From Verrucomicrobiia bacterium (GTDB lineage: Bacteria > Verrucomicrobiota > Verrucomicrobiia > Limisphaerales > CAIMTB01): a DNA stretch of 64,000 nucleotides. The translations under genes were made by a program, and so were the position numbers. The notes beneath the pieces are model-generated. The model was not told the DNA's origin. It was given only the letters and a program-made list of their open reading frames with translations, and did not search any database. Every line of letters begins with the position of its first letter. Positions within the stretch are counted from its first letter, which is position 1. The stretch lies in contig JAHCBA010000021.1 of NCBI GenBank assembly GCA_019634625.1, forward strand, positions 46,410-110,409, in the 5' to 3' direction. Of this stretch, positions 8,622 to 17,918 are shown piece after piece.

Positions 8622-9760
8622 AACGCGCAACATGGCGAATCCTGGGCTGCGGCTGCACCGCCGCCGCCCTCCTGCTCGTGGCGGGCTGCGCCACGCCGTC
8701 CGGCACCCCGTCCATCGAACGGCAATCATGGGGCACCCTCCCCGACGGCACCCCGGTGGACCTCTACATCCTCCGACAGGCCGGCGGCGTCGAGGCGCGC
8801 ATCAGCAACTACGGCGGCATCGTCACCTCCCTCATCGTCCCCGACCGCGCCGGGCGCCTCGGCGATGTCGTCCTCGGCCACGACTCCCTCGACGGTTACC
8901 TCCGCGCCTCGCCCTACTTCGGCTGTCTCATCGGGCGCTACGGCAACCGCATCGCCGCCGGAAGGTTCACCCTCGACGGCGTCCCCTACACCCTCGCCGT
9001 CAACAACGGCCCCAACCATCTCCACGGCGGCGATCGCGGCTTCGACAAGCGCGTCTGGAAAGCCCGCGCCCGCGCCACCCTCGAAGGCCCGCGCCTCTCC
9101 CTCACCTACGTCAGTCCCGACGGCGAGGAGGGCTATCCGGGCACCCTCACCGTCGAGGCGGTGTACACCCTCACCCGCCAGAATGGCCTGCGCCTCGACT
9201 TCATCGCCCGCACCGACCGCCCGACCATCGTCAACCTCACCCAGCATTCCTACTTCAACCTCGCCGGACGCGGCGATGTCCTCGGTCACGTCGTCCACAT
9301 GCCGGCCTCCCGCTTCACCCCGGTGGATTCCACCCTCATCCCCACCGGGGAACTCCGTCCCGTGGCCGGAACCCCCTTCGATTTCCGCACCCCCACCACC
9401 ATCGCCGCCCGTGTCCACCTCGACGACGAACAACTCCGCTTCGGCGGCGGCTACGACCATAACTGGGTCTTCGACAAACGCCCCGGCCAGTGGACCCGCA
9501 TGGCACGGGTGACCGAACCCGCCTCCGGCCGCATCCTCGACGTCTGGTCCACCGCGCCCGGCCTTCAGTTCTACGGCGGCAACTTCCTCGACGGCACCAT
9601 CGTCGGCAAAGACGGACAGGTGTACGGCCATCGCCACGGGTTCTGCATGGAACCGCAGCACTTCCCCGACTCGCCCAACCGCCCCGGGTTCCCCTCCGTG
9701 GTCCTCCGCCCCGGCCAGACCTATCTCCACTCCCTCGAATACCGGTTCTCCACCCAATAA
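8618..9760 (+). CDS. galM: Aldose 1-epimerase (mutarotase), lipoprotein form
   Basis: 380 aa. The N-terminus is a lipoprotein signal ending LLVAGC, so the enzyme should be anchored in the periplasm, unlike cytoplasmic E. coli GalM. The galactose-mutarotase fold is clear: RISNYGGIVTSLIVPDR, CLIGRYGNRIAAGRF, NGPNHLHGGDRGFDKRVW, NLTQHSYFNLAG (catalytic His) and FCMEPQHFPDSPNRP, holding the catalytic Glu. Likely role: interconverting sugar anomers released outside the inner membrane before uptake by the symporter encoded next. ATGA overlap with araD. Confidence 0.92.
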   Translation: MKRATWRILGCGCTAAALLLVAGCATPSGTPSIERQSWGTLPDGTPVDLYILRQAGGVEARISNYGGIVTSLIVPDRAGRLGDVVLGHDSLDGYLRASPYFGCLIGRYGNRIAAGRFTLDGVPYTLAVNNGPNHLHGGDRGFDKRVWKARARATLEGPRLSLTYVSPDGEEGYPGTLTVEAVYTLTRQNGLRLDFIARTDRPTIVNLTQHSYFNLAGRGDVLGHVVHMPASRFTPVDSTLIPTGELRPVAGTPFDFRTPTTIAARVHLDDEQLRFGGGYDHNWVFDKRPGQWTRMARVTEPASGRILDVWSTAPGLQFYGGNFLDGTIVGKDGQVYGHRHGFCMEPQHFPDSPNRPGFPSVVLRPGQTYLHSLEYRFSTQ

Positions 9761-9767
9761 CTCCCGC

Positions 9768-11600
9768 ATGATCCCCCACCCCCTCCTCGCCCAGTCCGCC
9801 GGCGCCGGTCTGGGAACCTTCGACTGGCTCACCATCCTCCTCTACTTCGGCCTCCTCCTCGGCATCACCGCCTGGGCCGTCTCCCGGAAGCGCGACACCG
9901 CCGAGGATTACTTCCTCGCCGGACGTCACCTCGGCTGGTGGATCGTCGGAGCCTCCATCTTCGCCTCCAACATCGGCTCGGAACACCTCGTCGGCCTCGC
10001 CGGTTCGGGAGCCACCGACGGTGTCGCCATGGCCCACTACGAACTCCATGCCTGGTGCCTCCTCGTCCTCGGCTGGCTCCTGGTCCCGTTCTATATGCGC
10101 TCCCGGGTGTACACGATGCCCGAGTTCCTCGAACGCCGCTTCTCCCCCGCCTCCCGCTGGGTGCTCTCCATCATCTCCCTCCTCGCCTACATCCTCACCA
10201 AAGTCGCCGTCGGCATCTACGCCGGTGGCGTCGTGTTCAGCGCCCTCCTCCCCGAGGTCTCCCTCAACCTCGGCTTCATCCGGCTCGACAGCTTCTGGGT
10301 CGGTTCCATCGCCGTCCTCTTCGCCACCGGCCTCTACACGGTCCTCGGCGGCATGCGCGCCGTGGCCTACACCGAGGCCCTCCAAACGGTCGTCCTCGTC
10401 CTGGGCTCCATCTTTGTGACCCTCTTCGGCCTCGCCAAACTCGGTGGCTGGAGCGAACTCCGCGCCGTTCTGCCCTCCGAGATGTTCAACCTCTGGAAAC
10501 CCCTCGTCCCCGCCGGCGTCGAGGGCACCTGGGCCCCCGTCCTCGAAACCAACGCCGCCGGCGAGGTCGTCCGCCAGGCCTGGTACTTCAACGGCAATTT
10601 CCCCTGGCTCGGCATGCTCGTCTGCGCCCCCGTCATCGGCATGTGGTACTGGTGCACCGACCAGTACATCGTCCAGCGCGCCCTCGGCGCAAAAAGCGAA
10701 CGCGACGCCCGCCGCGGCACCATCTTCGCCGCCTACCTCAAACTCCTGCCGGTCTTCATCTTCATCATCCCCGGCATGATCTGCTTCGCCCTCGCCCTCT
10801 CCGGCAAGGTGCCCGAACTCAACTCCCTCCTCACCGTCGAAGGCGGCCAGACCGTCGCCAATCGCAGTGCCGCCCAGGGCGCCTACCCCCTCATGGTCTC
10901 CCATGTCCTGCCAGTCGGCCTCCGGGGCATCGTCGTCGCCGGCCTTCTCGCCGCGCTCATGAGTTCCCTCGCCGGCGTCTTCAACGCCAGTTCCACCCTC
11001 TTCACCGTCGATCTCTACCAGAAATTCCGGCCCGCCGCCTCCCAGCACGAACTCGTCCGCATGGGCCGCATCGCCGTCGGTGCCATGGTCGCCGTCGGTC
11101 TCCTCTGGATCCCCGTCATCAAGGGCTCCCAGGGCCTCTACTTCTATCTCCAGGCCATGCAGGGCTACCTCGCCCCGCCCATCTTCGCCGTCTTCTTCAT
11201 GGGCATCTTCCTCAAACGCCTCAATGGCCCGGGCTGCCTCGCCGCCCTCCTCGTCGGGTTTGCCATGGGACTCTTCCGCCTCGCGGTGGACACCCCCATC
11301 GCCCTGGGCATGGACGGCTACGCCCAGGGCTACCCGCCCGGTTCGTTCCTCTGGATCGTCAACCAGATCTATTTCCAGTACTTCAGCATCCTCATCCTCC
11401 TCGTCAGCGCCGCCACCATGCTCGGCGTCAGCTACCTCACCGCCCCGCCCTCCGACGAACGCATCCGGGGCCTCACCTTCGCCACCGTCACCCCCGAACA
11501 ACGCTCCGAAAGCCGCTCCAGCTGGGGCCGCGGCGAAGTCATCGCCTCCGCCCTCGTCCTGGTCCTCATCCTCATGGCCTACCTCTACTTCCGCGGCTGA
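9768..11600 (+). CDS. Sodium/solute symporter (SSS family), likely for arabinose or a related sugar
   Basis: 610 aa with about 14 hydrophobic segments. Family features are RDTAEDYFLAGRHLGWWIVG and SIFASNIGSEHLVGLAGSGA near the first helices, EFLERRF, and the C-terminal IFAVFFMGIFLKRLNGPGC. These resemble SGLT/VSP-type sugar transporters of the SSS family. It starts seven bases after the mutarotase stop and is the last gene of the araBD operon, so import of the operon's sugar with Na+ is the natural job. Substrate is inferred from context only. Confidence 0.88.
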   Translation: MIPHPLLAQSAGAGLGTFDWLTILLYFGLLLGITAWAVSRKRDTAEDYFLAGRHLGWWIVGASIFASNIGSEHLVGLAGSGATDGVAMAHYELHAWCLLVLGWLLVPFYMRSRVYTMPEFLERRFSPASRWVLSIISLLAYILTKVAVGIYAGGVVFSALLPEVSLNLGFIRLDSFWVGSIAVLFATGLYTVLGGMRAVAYTEALQTVVLVLGSIFVTLFGLAKLGGWSELRAVLPSEMFNLWKPLVPAGVEGTWAPVLETNAAGEVVRQAWYFNGNFPWLGMLVCAPVIGMWYWCTDQYIVQRALGAKSERDARRGTIFAAYLKLLPVFIFIIPGMICFALALSGKVPELNSLLTVEGGQTVANRSAAQGAYPLMVSHVLPVGLRGIVVAGLLAALMSSLAGVFNASSTLFTVDLYQKFRPAASQHELVRMGRIAVGAMVAVGLLWIPVIKGSQGLYFYLQAMQGYLAPPIFAVFFMGIFLKRLNGPGCLAALLVGFAMGLFRLAVDTPIALGMDGYAQGYPPGSFLWIVNQIYFQYFSILILLVSAATMLGVSYLTAPPSDERIRGLTFATVTPEQRSESRSSWGRGEVIASALVLVLILMAYLYFRG

Positions 11601-11690
11601 TCCCGCCCGTCGTCAGGCCACGTTCGGTGTCCGGGCGTCCGCCGTCCCCGACATTGCCAAGGCCCCCCCGGTCCGTAATCTCCCTCCACC

Positions 11691-12419
11691 ATGGAGCTTT
11701 CAATCGCGCCGGGCCCCCCCCCCGGAGGCGGCCGGCCCGGCCCCGAAGACGCCGTCGTGGATGTGCGCGAGGTCTTCAAAATCTACCGCCAGGGCGATGT
11801 CGAAGTGGCCGCGCTCAACGGCGTCTCGCTCGCAATCATGGCCGGGGAGTTCCTGGTCCTGATGGGACCCTCGGGCTCCGGCAAGTCCACCCTCCTCCAC
11901 CTGATCGCCGGCATCGACCGGCCCACTCGCGGCGAACTCCACGTCCAGGGCATCGACATCACCCTCCTCAACGAATCGCAATTGGCCGACTGGCGGAACC
12001 GCAACGTCGGGTTCGTGTTCCAAAGCTTCAACCTCGTGCCCGTCCTCACCGCCTTCGAGAATGTCGAACTGCCCCTCCTCCTCACCCGCCTCGGTCGCCG
12101 CGAACGTCGTCACCTGGTCGAAACCGCCCTCGACCTGGTCGGCCTCTCCGACCGCAGCCGACACCTCCCAAGGCAGATGTCCGGCGGACAGGAACAGCGC
12201 GTCGCCATCGCCCGCGCCCTGGTCACCGACCCCAGCCTCGTGGTCGCCGACGAGCCGACCGGCAATCTCGACGCCCATTCCGCCAATGAGGTGCTCGAAA
12301 TCCTCGCTTCCCTCAGCCGCGATCACGGCAAGACGGTGATCATGGTGACCCACGATCCCAAGGCCGCCGCCTTCGGCTCCCGCCAGGTCCACCTCGAAAA
12401 GGGCGAACTCTCCGCCTGA
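11691..12419 (+). CDS. ABC transporter ATP-binding protein (MacB/LolD type)
   Basis: 242 aa. Walker [10 protein letters not shown] near residue 60, Q-loop [22 protein letters not shown], signature [15 protein letters not shown] (first residue Met instead of Leu), Walker [10 protein letters not shown], and the switch histidine in MVTHDPKAA. The sequence type is that of ATPases serving FtsX-like permeases (LolD, MacB, FtsE). It heads a four-gene operon with two permeases and a membrane-fusion protein. Cargo could be lipoproteins, peptides or a hydrophobic compound. Confidence 0.93.
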   Translation: MELSIAPGPPPGGGRPGPEDAVVDVREVFKIYRQGDVEVAALNGVSLAIMAGEFLVLMGPSGSGKSTLLHLIAGIDRPTRGELHVQGIDITLLNESQLADWRNRNVGFVFQSFNLVPVLTAFENVELPLLLTRLGRRERRHLVETALDLVGLSDRSRHLPRQMSGGQEQRVAIARALVTDPSLVVADEPTGNLDAHSANEVLEILASLSRDHGKTVIMVTHDPKAAAFGSRQVHLEKGELSA

Positions 12420-12456
12420 TCCCGCTGCCCCCTCCTCCCCGCCGTCCCCCGCCCCC

Positions 12457-13602
12457 ATGACGCTGCCCGGATTCGTCCTCCGCAATGCCCTCCGCAACAA
12501 GCGCCGGGCCCTGTTGTCCACCCTCAGCGTGGCAGCCAGCCTCTTCCTCCTCGTGCTGCTCCAGACGCTGCAACGCGAGTTCACCCTGCCGCCCGAAGAC
12601 GTCGGTGCCTCCCTCCGCATCGCCGTCCGCAACAAGGTCTCCCTCGGCATGCCCCTCCCCGCCCGCCAGCGCCCCATCATCGAACGGATCCCCGGCATCG
12701 CAGCGGTGACCCCGTTCACCTTCTTCGGCGGCCGTTTCCGCGACGAGGCCTTCACGCCCTTCGCCCAGTTCGCCGTCGATCCCGTCGCCTTCACCAACGT
12801 CTTCGTCGATGCCCGCGTCGAAGCCGGACAACTGGCCGACTGGCTCGCCGACCACCGCTCCTGCATCGTCGGCCGCGACACCCTCGAACGCTACGGCCTC
12901 TCCGTCGGCGAACGCCTGCGCCTGACCGGCACCTTCTACCCCGTGGACCTCGATCTCCGCATCGCCGGCTCGTACTCCGGCACCCTCGATGACCGCTCGG
13001 TGTTCTTCCACCACCGCCACCTCGACGAAATGCTGGGCGGCTCCGAAACGGTCGGAACCTGGTGGGTGCGCGCCGCCTCCGCCGAGGTGGCGCCGGAAGT
13101 GATCTCGACCCTGAACGCCACCTTCGCCAACACCTCGGCCGAGGTCCGGGCCGAGACGGAAAGCGCGTTCCAGATGGGCTTCGTGTCCATGTGGGGCAAT
13201 ATCAAACTCCTCATCGGCTCGATCAGCGGGGTGGTCGTCTTCACCCTCCTCCTCGTCGCCGTCAGCACCATGAGCATGGCCATCCGCGAACGGTTCCGCG
13301 AGCTGGCGATCCTCAAGGCCCTCGGCTACCGCCGCCGCGAACTGTTCGGCTTCATCCTCGCCGAAAGCTTCGGACTCTCGATGCTCGGCGCCCTCCTCGG
13401 GGCCGGCGGCGCCTTCCTCCTCTTCCAGTCCATCGACATCCAGAAGCTCAGCGGCGGCATGATGCTCTACTTCGAGGTCACCCCCCGCATCCTCGCCATG
13501 GCCTTCACCGTCGCCGCCGCCCTCGGCATCCTCGCCTCCATCCCCCCCGCCCTGGCCGTCGCCCGTACCAGCGTCGTCGAAGGCCTCAGAACCCTCGACT
13601 GA
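12457..13602 (+). CDS. ABC transporter permease, FtsX/MacB-like (first of two)
   Basis: 381 aa. One N-terminal membrane segment (RNKRRALLSTLSVAASLFLLVLL), a ~220-residue extracytoplasmic domain (MacB-PCD type), then three C-terminal segments beginning GSISGVVVFTLLLVAVSTMSMAIRERFRELAILKALGYRRRELFG, the standard FtsX-domain signature. It is 32 bases from the next permease. Two separate half-permeases and a separate ATPase resemble LolCDE and many Gram-positive-type exporters more than the fused MacB. Confidence 0.9.
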   Translation: MTLPGFVLRNALRNKRRALLSTLSVAASLFLLVLLQTLQREFTLPPEDVGASLRIAVRNKVSLGMPLPARQRPIIERIPGIAAVTPFTFFGGRFRDEAFTPFAQFAVDPVAFTNVFVDARVEAGQLADWLADHRSCIVGRDTLERYGLSVGERLRLTGTFYPVDLDLRIAGSYSGTLDDRSVFFHHRHLDEMLGGSETVGTWWVRAASAEVAPEVISTLNATFANTSAEVRAETESAFQMGFVSMWGNIKLLIGSISGVVVFTLLLVAVSTMSMAIRERFRELAILKALGYRRRELFGFILAESFGLSMLGALLGAGGAFLLFQSIDIQKLSGGMMLYFEVTPRILAMAFTVAAALGILASIPPALAVARTSVVEGLRTLD

Positions 13603-13634
13603 CACCCCATCCCCCCCGCCACCGCCGCCACCCC

Positions 13635-14798
13635 ATGGCCCTTCCCCTCAAGTACAACGTCCGCAACGTCCTCGTCCGCTGGCGCTCCACGGTCGCCACC
13701 CTCCTCGGCATCGCCCTCGTCGTCGGCGTGTACATCCTCCTCCAGGCCATGGCGGCCGGCATCGAACGCAGCAGCGCCAATACCGGCAGCCCCGACCAGC
13801 TCCTCGTGGTCCGCCGTGGCTCAACCGCCGAGTCCAGCAGCATCGTCTCCCGCGAACAGTGGCGCACCCTCCTCTACAGCCCTGAAATCGCCCGCACCGA
13901 CGCCGACGAACCCCTCGTCTCCGCCGATGTCCTCGTCCTCCTCAACCTCCCCCGCTCCGAAGGCCGAGGCGAAGCCAATGTCCTCCTCCGCGGCACCTCC
14001 CCACGCGGCCCCGCCCTCCGCCCCCAGGTGCGCCTCGTCGCCGGACGCTGGTTCCAACCCGGCCGCCGCGAGGTGGTCGTCTCCCAACGCCTCGCCCAGC
14101 GCTTCGAATCATTCGGCATCGGCGACCAGTTCCGCAGCGGTCCCGCCACCTTCACCGTCGTGGGACACATGGACGGCAACCGCAGCGCGTTCGACTCCGA
14201 GATCTGGATGGACGCCGACGAGGCCCGGGCCCTCTTCGACCGTGAACAATACTCCAGCCTCCTCCTCCGCCCCCGCGATGACGCGGCGCGCGAGGCCCTC
14301 ATGAACCGCATCGAAAACGACAGGCGCCTCCAGCTCATTGCCCACATCGAAAGCGAGTACTACGCCTCCCAGACCGGCACCGCCACGCCCATCAAATGGC
14401 TCGGCAACTTCCTCGCCCTCGCCATGTCCGTCGGCGCCGTCTTCGCTGCCATGAACACCATGTACGCCGCCGTCGGTGCCCGCACCCGCGAGATCGGGAC
14501 CCTTCGCGTCCTCGGCTTCCGCCGCCGCACCGTCGTCCTCAGCTTCCTCATCGAGGGCGTCTTCCTCGCCACCCTCGGCGGCGCCGTCGGTTGCCTGCTT
14601 TCCCTCTTCCTCAACGGCTATGCCGTCGGGACCCTGAACTTCGAAACCTTCAGCGAATCCGTCTTCGAGTTCCAGGTCACCCCCGCCGTGATGCTCAAAG
14701 GCCTGGTCTTTGCCTGGATCGTCGGCGTCCTCGGCACCCTCCTCCCCGCCGTCCGCGCCGCCCGGCTCCCGGTCATCGCCTCCCTCAAGTCCGTATGA
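13635..14798 (+). CDS. ABC transporter permease, FtsX/MacB-like (second of two)
   Basis: 387 aa from the ATG at 13635 (MALPLKYNVRNVLVRWRSTVATLLGIALVVGVYILL). Same one-plus-three membrane layout as the preceding gene, with the FtsX motif SVGAVFAAMNTMYAAVGARTREIGTLRVLGFRRRTV near residue 270. The two permeases are divergent paralogues and probably form a heterodimer. The stop overlaps the start of the membrane-fusion gene by ATGA, which suggests coupled synthesis of the complex. Confidence 0.9.
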   Translation: MALPLKYNVRNVLVRWRSTVATLLGIALVVGVYILLQAMAAGIERSSANTGSPDQLLVVRRGSTAESSSIVSREQWRTLLYSPEIARTDADEPLVSADVLVLLNLPRSEGRGEANVLLRGTSPRGPALRPQVRLVAGRWFQPGRREVVVSQRLAQRFESFGIGDQFRSGPATFTVVGHMDGNRSAFDSEIWMDADEARALFDREQYSSLLLRPRDDAAREALMNRIENDRRLQLIAHIESEYYASQTGTATPIKWLGNFLALAMSVGAVFAAMNTMYAAVGARTREIGTLRVLGFRRRTVVLSFLIEGVFLATLGGAVGCLLSLFLNGYAVGTLNFETFSESVFEFQVTPAVMLKGLVFAWIVGVLGTLLPAVRAARLPVIASLKSV

Positions 14799-15901
14799 AT
14801 CCGCCCTCCACGTCCAAGGTCGCCCGCCTTCGTATCGACCCGGCCGCCAAGCGCCGGTCCCAGGGAAGCTTCTGGCTCCTCTTCGGCACGGTCGCCTTCC
14901 TCGCCGTCGCCGCTGTCCTCACCTGGCAACCCTGGACAACCGAGTCGGACCGCGTCGTGACCGGCCGCGGATCCACCCAGTCCCGCACCTCCGCGTCCTC
15001 CCGCGATCCCGCCGCCCCGGCATCATCCCCAACATCTCCCTCCGCAAGATCCGCCGGCACCCGCTCCGACCGGTCGTCCACCCCGCCTCCGGTTTCCCCG
15101 GACCCCGCGCGCTCCCCGGGCGGGACCTCCGACACCGTGGTCCTCACCGTCAGCGGCTACATCATCAATCGCGAACGCATCGAACTCAGCCCCCGCTTCA
15201 TGGGTCAGGTCCGCTGGATCGGCGTCACCAAGGGCGACGCCGTCACCAACGGCCAGGTCGTCGTCCAGCTCGACGACACCGAATACCAGGCCCAGCGCCT
15301 CGAAGTCCTCGGACGACTCGATGGAGCCCACGTCCGCATCGAACGCGCCCAACTCGAACTGCGCCGCATCGAACGTCTCGCCGCCGCCAATATCGAAACC
15401 CAGCAGGCCCTCGACTTCGCACGGCTCGATGTCGCCGCCGCCCGCGCCGACCTCAAATCCCTCGAAGGCCAGCTCGCCCGCATCGACACCTGGATCGACT
15501 GGACGGTCATCCGTTCCCCCATCAACGGCGTCGTCCTGGAAAAAATGGTCGATCCCAATGAACTGGTGACCCCCCAGAGCTTCGGCGGTACCCGCGGCCC
15601 CAGCACCGCCCTCATCTCCGTCGGCGATCCCACGGATCTCCAGGTCGAAATCGACCTCAACGAGGCAGATCTTTCCAAGGTCCGGCTCGGCCAATTCTGC
15701 CGGGTCAGCCCCGAAGCCTGGCTCGACCGCGTCTACGACGGCGAAGTCGTCGAAATCGCCCCCGAAGCCAGCCGCCAGAAAGGAACCCTCCAGATCAAGG
15801 TCCAGATCCGCGACCCCGACGCCTTCCTCATCCCCGAACTCAGCGCCAAAGTGGACTTCCTCGCCATCGACCCCGCCCCCGCCCGGGGCGTCGCAAATTA
15901 G
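14795..15901 (+). CDS. Periplasmic adaptor / membrane-fusion protein (HlyD/MacA family)
   Basis: 368 aa. A single N-terminal membrane anchor (~residues 25-47), an unusual ~55-residue Ser/Thr/Pro/Arg linker, then the lipoyl-like half-motif (LSPRFMGQVRWIGVTKGDAVTNGQVVVQLDD), an alpha-helical hairpin with coiled-coil character (~150-220), the second lipoyl half (WTVIRSPINGVVLEKMVDPNELV) and a beta-barrel domain. It would bridge the two FtsX-like permeases to an outer-membrane channel. No TolC homologue is in the window. The long linker is not typical of MacA and may span extra periplasmic distance. Confidence 0.9.
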   Translation: MNPPSTSKVARLRIDPAAKRRSQGSFWLLFGTVAFLAVAAVLTWQPWTTESDRVVTGRGSTQSRTSASSRDPAAPASSPTSPSARSAGTRSDRSSTPPPVSPDPARSPGGTSDTVVLTVSGYIINRERIELSPRFMGQVRWIGVTKGDAVTNGQVVVQLDDTEYQAQRLEVLGRLDGAHVRIERAQLELRRIERLAAANIETQQALDFARLDVAAARADLKSLEGQLARIDTWIDWTVIRSPINGVVLEKMVDPNELVTPQSFGGTRGPSTALISVGDPTDLQVEIDLNEADLSKVRLGQFCRVSPEAWLDRVYDGEVVEIAPEASRQKGTLQIKVQIRDPDAFLIPELSAKVDFLAIDPAPARGVAN

Positions 15902-16276
15902 CCAGCCTGTTCACTTCGCAACCCGGGTCCCGCCCCACGCCAGCCAGACTCGGCCAAAATACCGCCCAACTACCCCCCGCTTCCGCCCGCCCCCCACGCC
16001 GTCCGTCGCTGGCACAGGCGATGCTTTCACCCATGCCATGAGGATGGCACTTCAAACCGTAACCACGGTCGAGGTCGCCCCCCGCCGTCTCCGCCGCCCT
16101 AGCGGGGACACCTGCCCTGCCTCCCATCCGCCAGTCGTCGGTGTCTCCGGACGTCGGCGCCTTTGCTGACACACGAATGTGGTCCCGGCGGTCTGCCTGT
16201 GCAGACCGCCGGCTTCTTTCTTGTCCCCCGCTTTTTGTCGCTGTCGCGCGCCCCGCTTCCGTTCAGGATCTTCCCC
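15902..16276 (+). other. Intergenic region between the export operon and the DUF1080 gene
   Basis: 375 bases without a convincing gene. It holds the strong hairpin listed separately and, upstream of it, a longer imperfect inverted repeat (GGGGACACC near 16098 and GGTGTCTCC near 16139). No promoter could be assigned with confidence. Confidence 0.5.
16185..16222 (+). terminator. Strong rho-independent-like hairpin before the DUF1080 gene
   Basis: A perfect 12-bp stem, CCGGCGGTCTGC with GCAGACCGCCGG, closes a CTGT loop and is followed by CTTCTTTCTT. It is 283 bases after the membrane-fusion stop and 64 before the next ATG, so it either ends the export operon transcript late or acts inside the leader of the DUF1080 gene. 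Confidence 0.6.
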
Positions 16277-17428
16277 ATGAAGATTCCCCTCGGAGTTCCC
16301 GCCGCCCTCCTGCTGCTCGCCATGTCGGGCCGTGGCGAAGATGGATTCCGCCCCCTCTTCAACGGCCACAACCTCGATGGCTGGGTCAACGTCAACTGCG
16401 CCCCCGGCACCTGGCGCGCCACCAACGGCCTCATCCACTGCACCGGCTTCCCCATCGGCGAACTGCGCACCGACCGGATGTACCAGAACTTCATCCTCGA
16501 ACTCGAATGGCGTCACCTCCGGCCCCAGGGCAACGCCGGCGTGTTCGTCTGGGCCGATGCCCTCACCGCCCCCGGTCAACCCTTCATCCGCGGTATCGAA
16601 GTCCAGGTCCTCGATGGCCGCGAAGGCACCTGGTTCACCTCCGACGGCGATATCTTCCCCATCCACGGCGCCCGCATGGTCCCCATCAACGGACGCGGCG
16701 GCGATCGCGCCTTCCCCATCGAGAAGCGTTCCCGCCCCTCCCCCGAGTGGAATCACTACCGCATCGAGTGCGTGGACGGCGCCATCTCCCTCGCCGTCAA
16801 CGGCAAAATCGTCACCCGCGGCCACAGCGCCTCCCCCCGCAAGGGCTACATCTGCCTCGAATCCGAAGGTTCCCCCGTCGAGTTCCGCAACCTCCGCCTC
16901 CGCGAACTCCCCGCCCGCGAAGCCCTCCCCCCCGAACACATCGCCGAACCCGCCCTCGGCTTCCATCCCCTCTACTCCGGCGTGGACGGTTCAGGCTGGC
17001 ACTGGACCGAAGCCGTCGCCCGATCCTGGCGCGTCGAGGACTGGACCCTCGCCAGTCTCGGCGGCGACGACGCCACCCCGCTGGTTTCCGAACACTCCTT
17101 CGGCGACGGCGAACTCATCCTCGACTGGCGCTGGCCCGACCGCGAACAACCCGGCGACTGGACCCGCCTGGTCCGCCCCCGCGGCTACAATCTGGCCACC
17201 GTCCTCGCCCCATGGACCGCCCGGGATCGCTCCGGGGAAAACCCGCCCGGACAATGGAACCGCGCCCTCCTCCGCCTCCGCGGCAACCACCTCGCCATCG
17301 AGATCAACGGTCGCCCCCTCGGAACCGGGTTCGAACTCCCAGGCATCCCCCCTCAGGCCCCCCTCGTCCTCATCCCCCCGCCCCGCCCCGCCCAGTGGGC
17401 CAACCTCTTCTGGCGCCGCCTCGACTGA
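16277..17428 (+). CDS. Secreted protein with two DUF1080 (3-keto-disaccharide hydrolase-like) domains
   Basis: 383 aa. Signal peptide MKIPLGVPAALLLLAMSGRGE. The first DUF1080 domain (about 22-215) has the family's opening FRPLFNGHNLDGWVNVN, LELEWRHLRPQGNAGVFVW and PEWNHYRIECVDGAISLAVNGK. A second, diverged concanavalin-like copy follows (about 230-383), with its own WHWTEAVARSWRVEDWTL and PPGQWNRALLRLRGNHLAIEINGR. DUF1080 proteins are abundant in Verrucomicrobiota and Planctomycetota; some hydrolyse 3-keto-glycosides. The ATG at 16277 was chosen over an upstream TTG because the signal peptide starts there. Confidence 0.85.
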   Translation: MKIPLGVPAALLLLAMSGRGEDGFRPLFNGHNLDGWVNVNCAPGTWRATNGLIHCTGFPIGELRTDRMYQNFILELEWRHLRPQGNAGVFVWADALTAPGQPFIRGIEVQVLDGREGTWFTSDGDIFPIHGARMVPINGRGGDRAFPIEKRSRPSPEWNHYRIECVDGAISLAVNGKIVTRGHSASPRKGYICLESEGSPVEFRNLRLRELPAREALPPEHIAEPALGFHPLYSGVDGSGWHWTEAVARSWRVEDWTLASLGGDDATPLVSEHSFGDGELILDWRWPDREQPGDWTRLVRPRGYNLATVLAPWTARDRSGENPPGQWNRALLRLRGNHLAIEINGRPLGTGFELPGIPPQAPLVLIPPPRPAQWANLFWRRLD

Positions 17429-17918
17429 CCCGGCCCTCACCCCCCGTCGCTGCCAATGCTCTCCGTTTATGCGCCAGCCTATTTATTTATTTGAGTCAAC
17501 TTCTATGTGCCAGCCCGACTATTTGAAAGGTCAACATTCAAACGACAATTCTTTTGTAATCCATCCATTCGCGGCGCGCTGGGTTGTTTTATTGTTGACC
17601 GTCAACCTGAGTTTGCCGGGCCTCTTAATCGGCGCCGTCACCATTTAGATGCCGGTCTATTTGTGTCCATTCCTGCCGCGTCGCGTACCGTTCGGGGCGG
17701 GAAATCCCTGACGCCCTGCTTGCAGGCGATCTGGACCTCGGCGTGCTGTGCCCGCCCGCCCGCCTCCCCCGCGGAATCCATGTCACCCATCGATTCACCG
17801 ACGACTTCACCCTGGTGACCCCATCCGCGATGACCGATGTCGCCGACCTGACCCATCCGCCCTCCGCCCTCCCTTTTCCGGCTGCGAGGCGCGCGACCGG
17901 CGTGCTACCGTGTCCCCC
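17429..17918 (+). other. 490-base intergenic region with AT-rich repeat units
   Basis: The part 17464-17640 is distinctly AT-rich against the GC-rich surroundings and holds REP-like units (separate entry). The part 17641-17918 is GC-rich with no convincing gene. DUF1501 genes usually follow a large cytochrome c/DUF1549-DUF1553 gene; nothing of that kind is found here. Confidence 0.5.
17470..17640 (+). repeat. AT-rich REP-like units between DUF1080 and DUF1501 genes
   Basis: Two clear units share the form CCAGxC...TATTT...GTCAAC: one begins CCAGCCTATTTATTT (ends TTGAGTCAAC, 17473-17500), the next CCAGCCCGACTATTTG (ends GGTCAAC, 17510-17535). A third, weaker one (GGTTGTTTTATTGTTGAC) lies near 17583-17600. 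They resemble the units beside the RAYT gene at 21.2-21.35 kb and the TGACAGTATTTATTGAC units at 31.1 and 33.8 kb. Confidence 0.5.

Noticed and set aside
9938..12289. 783-codon plus-strand frame
   Set aside because: Out-of-frame shadow of the symporter and ABC ATPase genes; composition is Arg/Pro/His-rich and without a domain.
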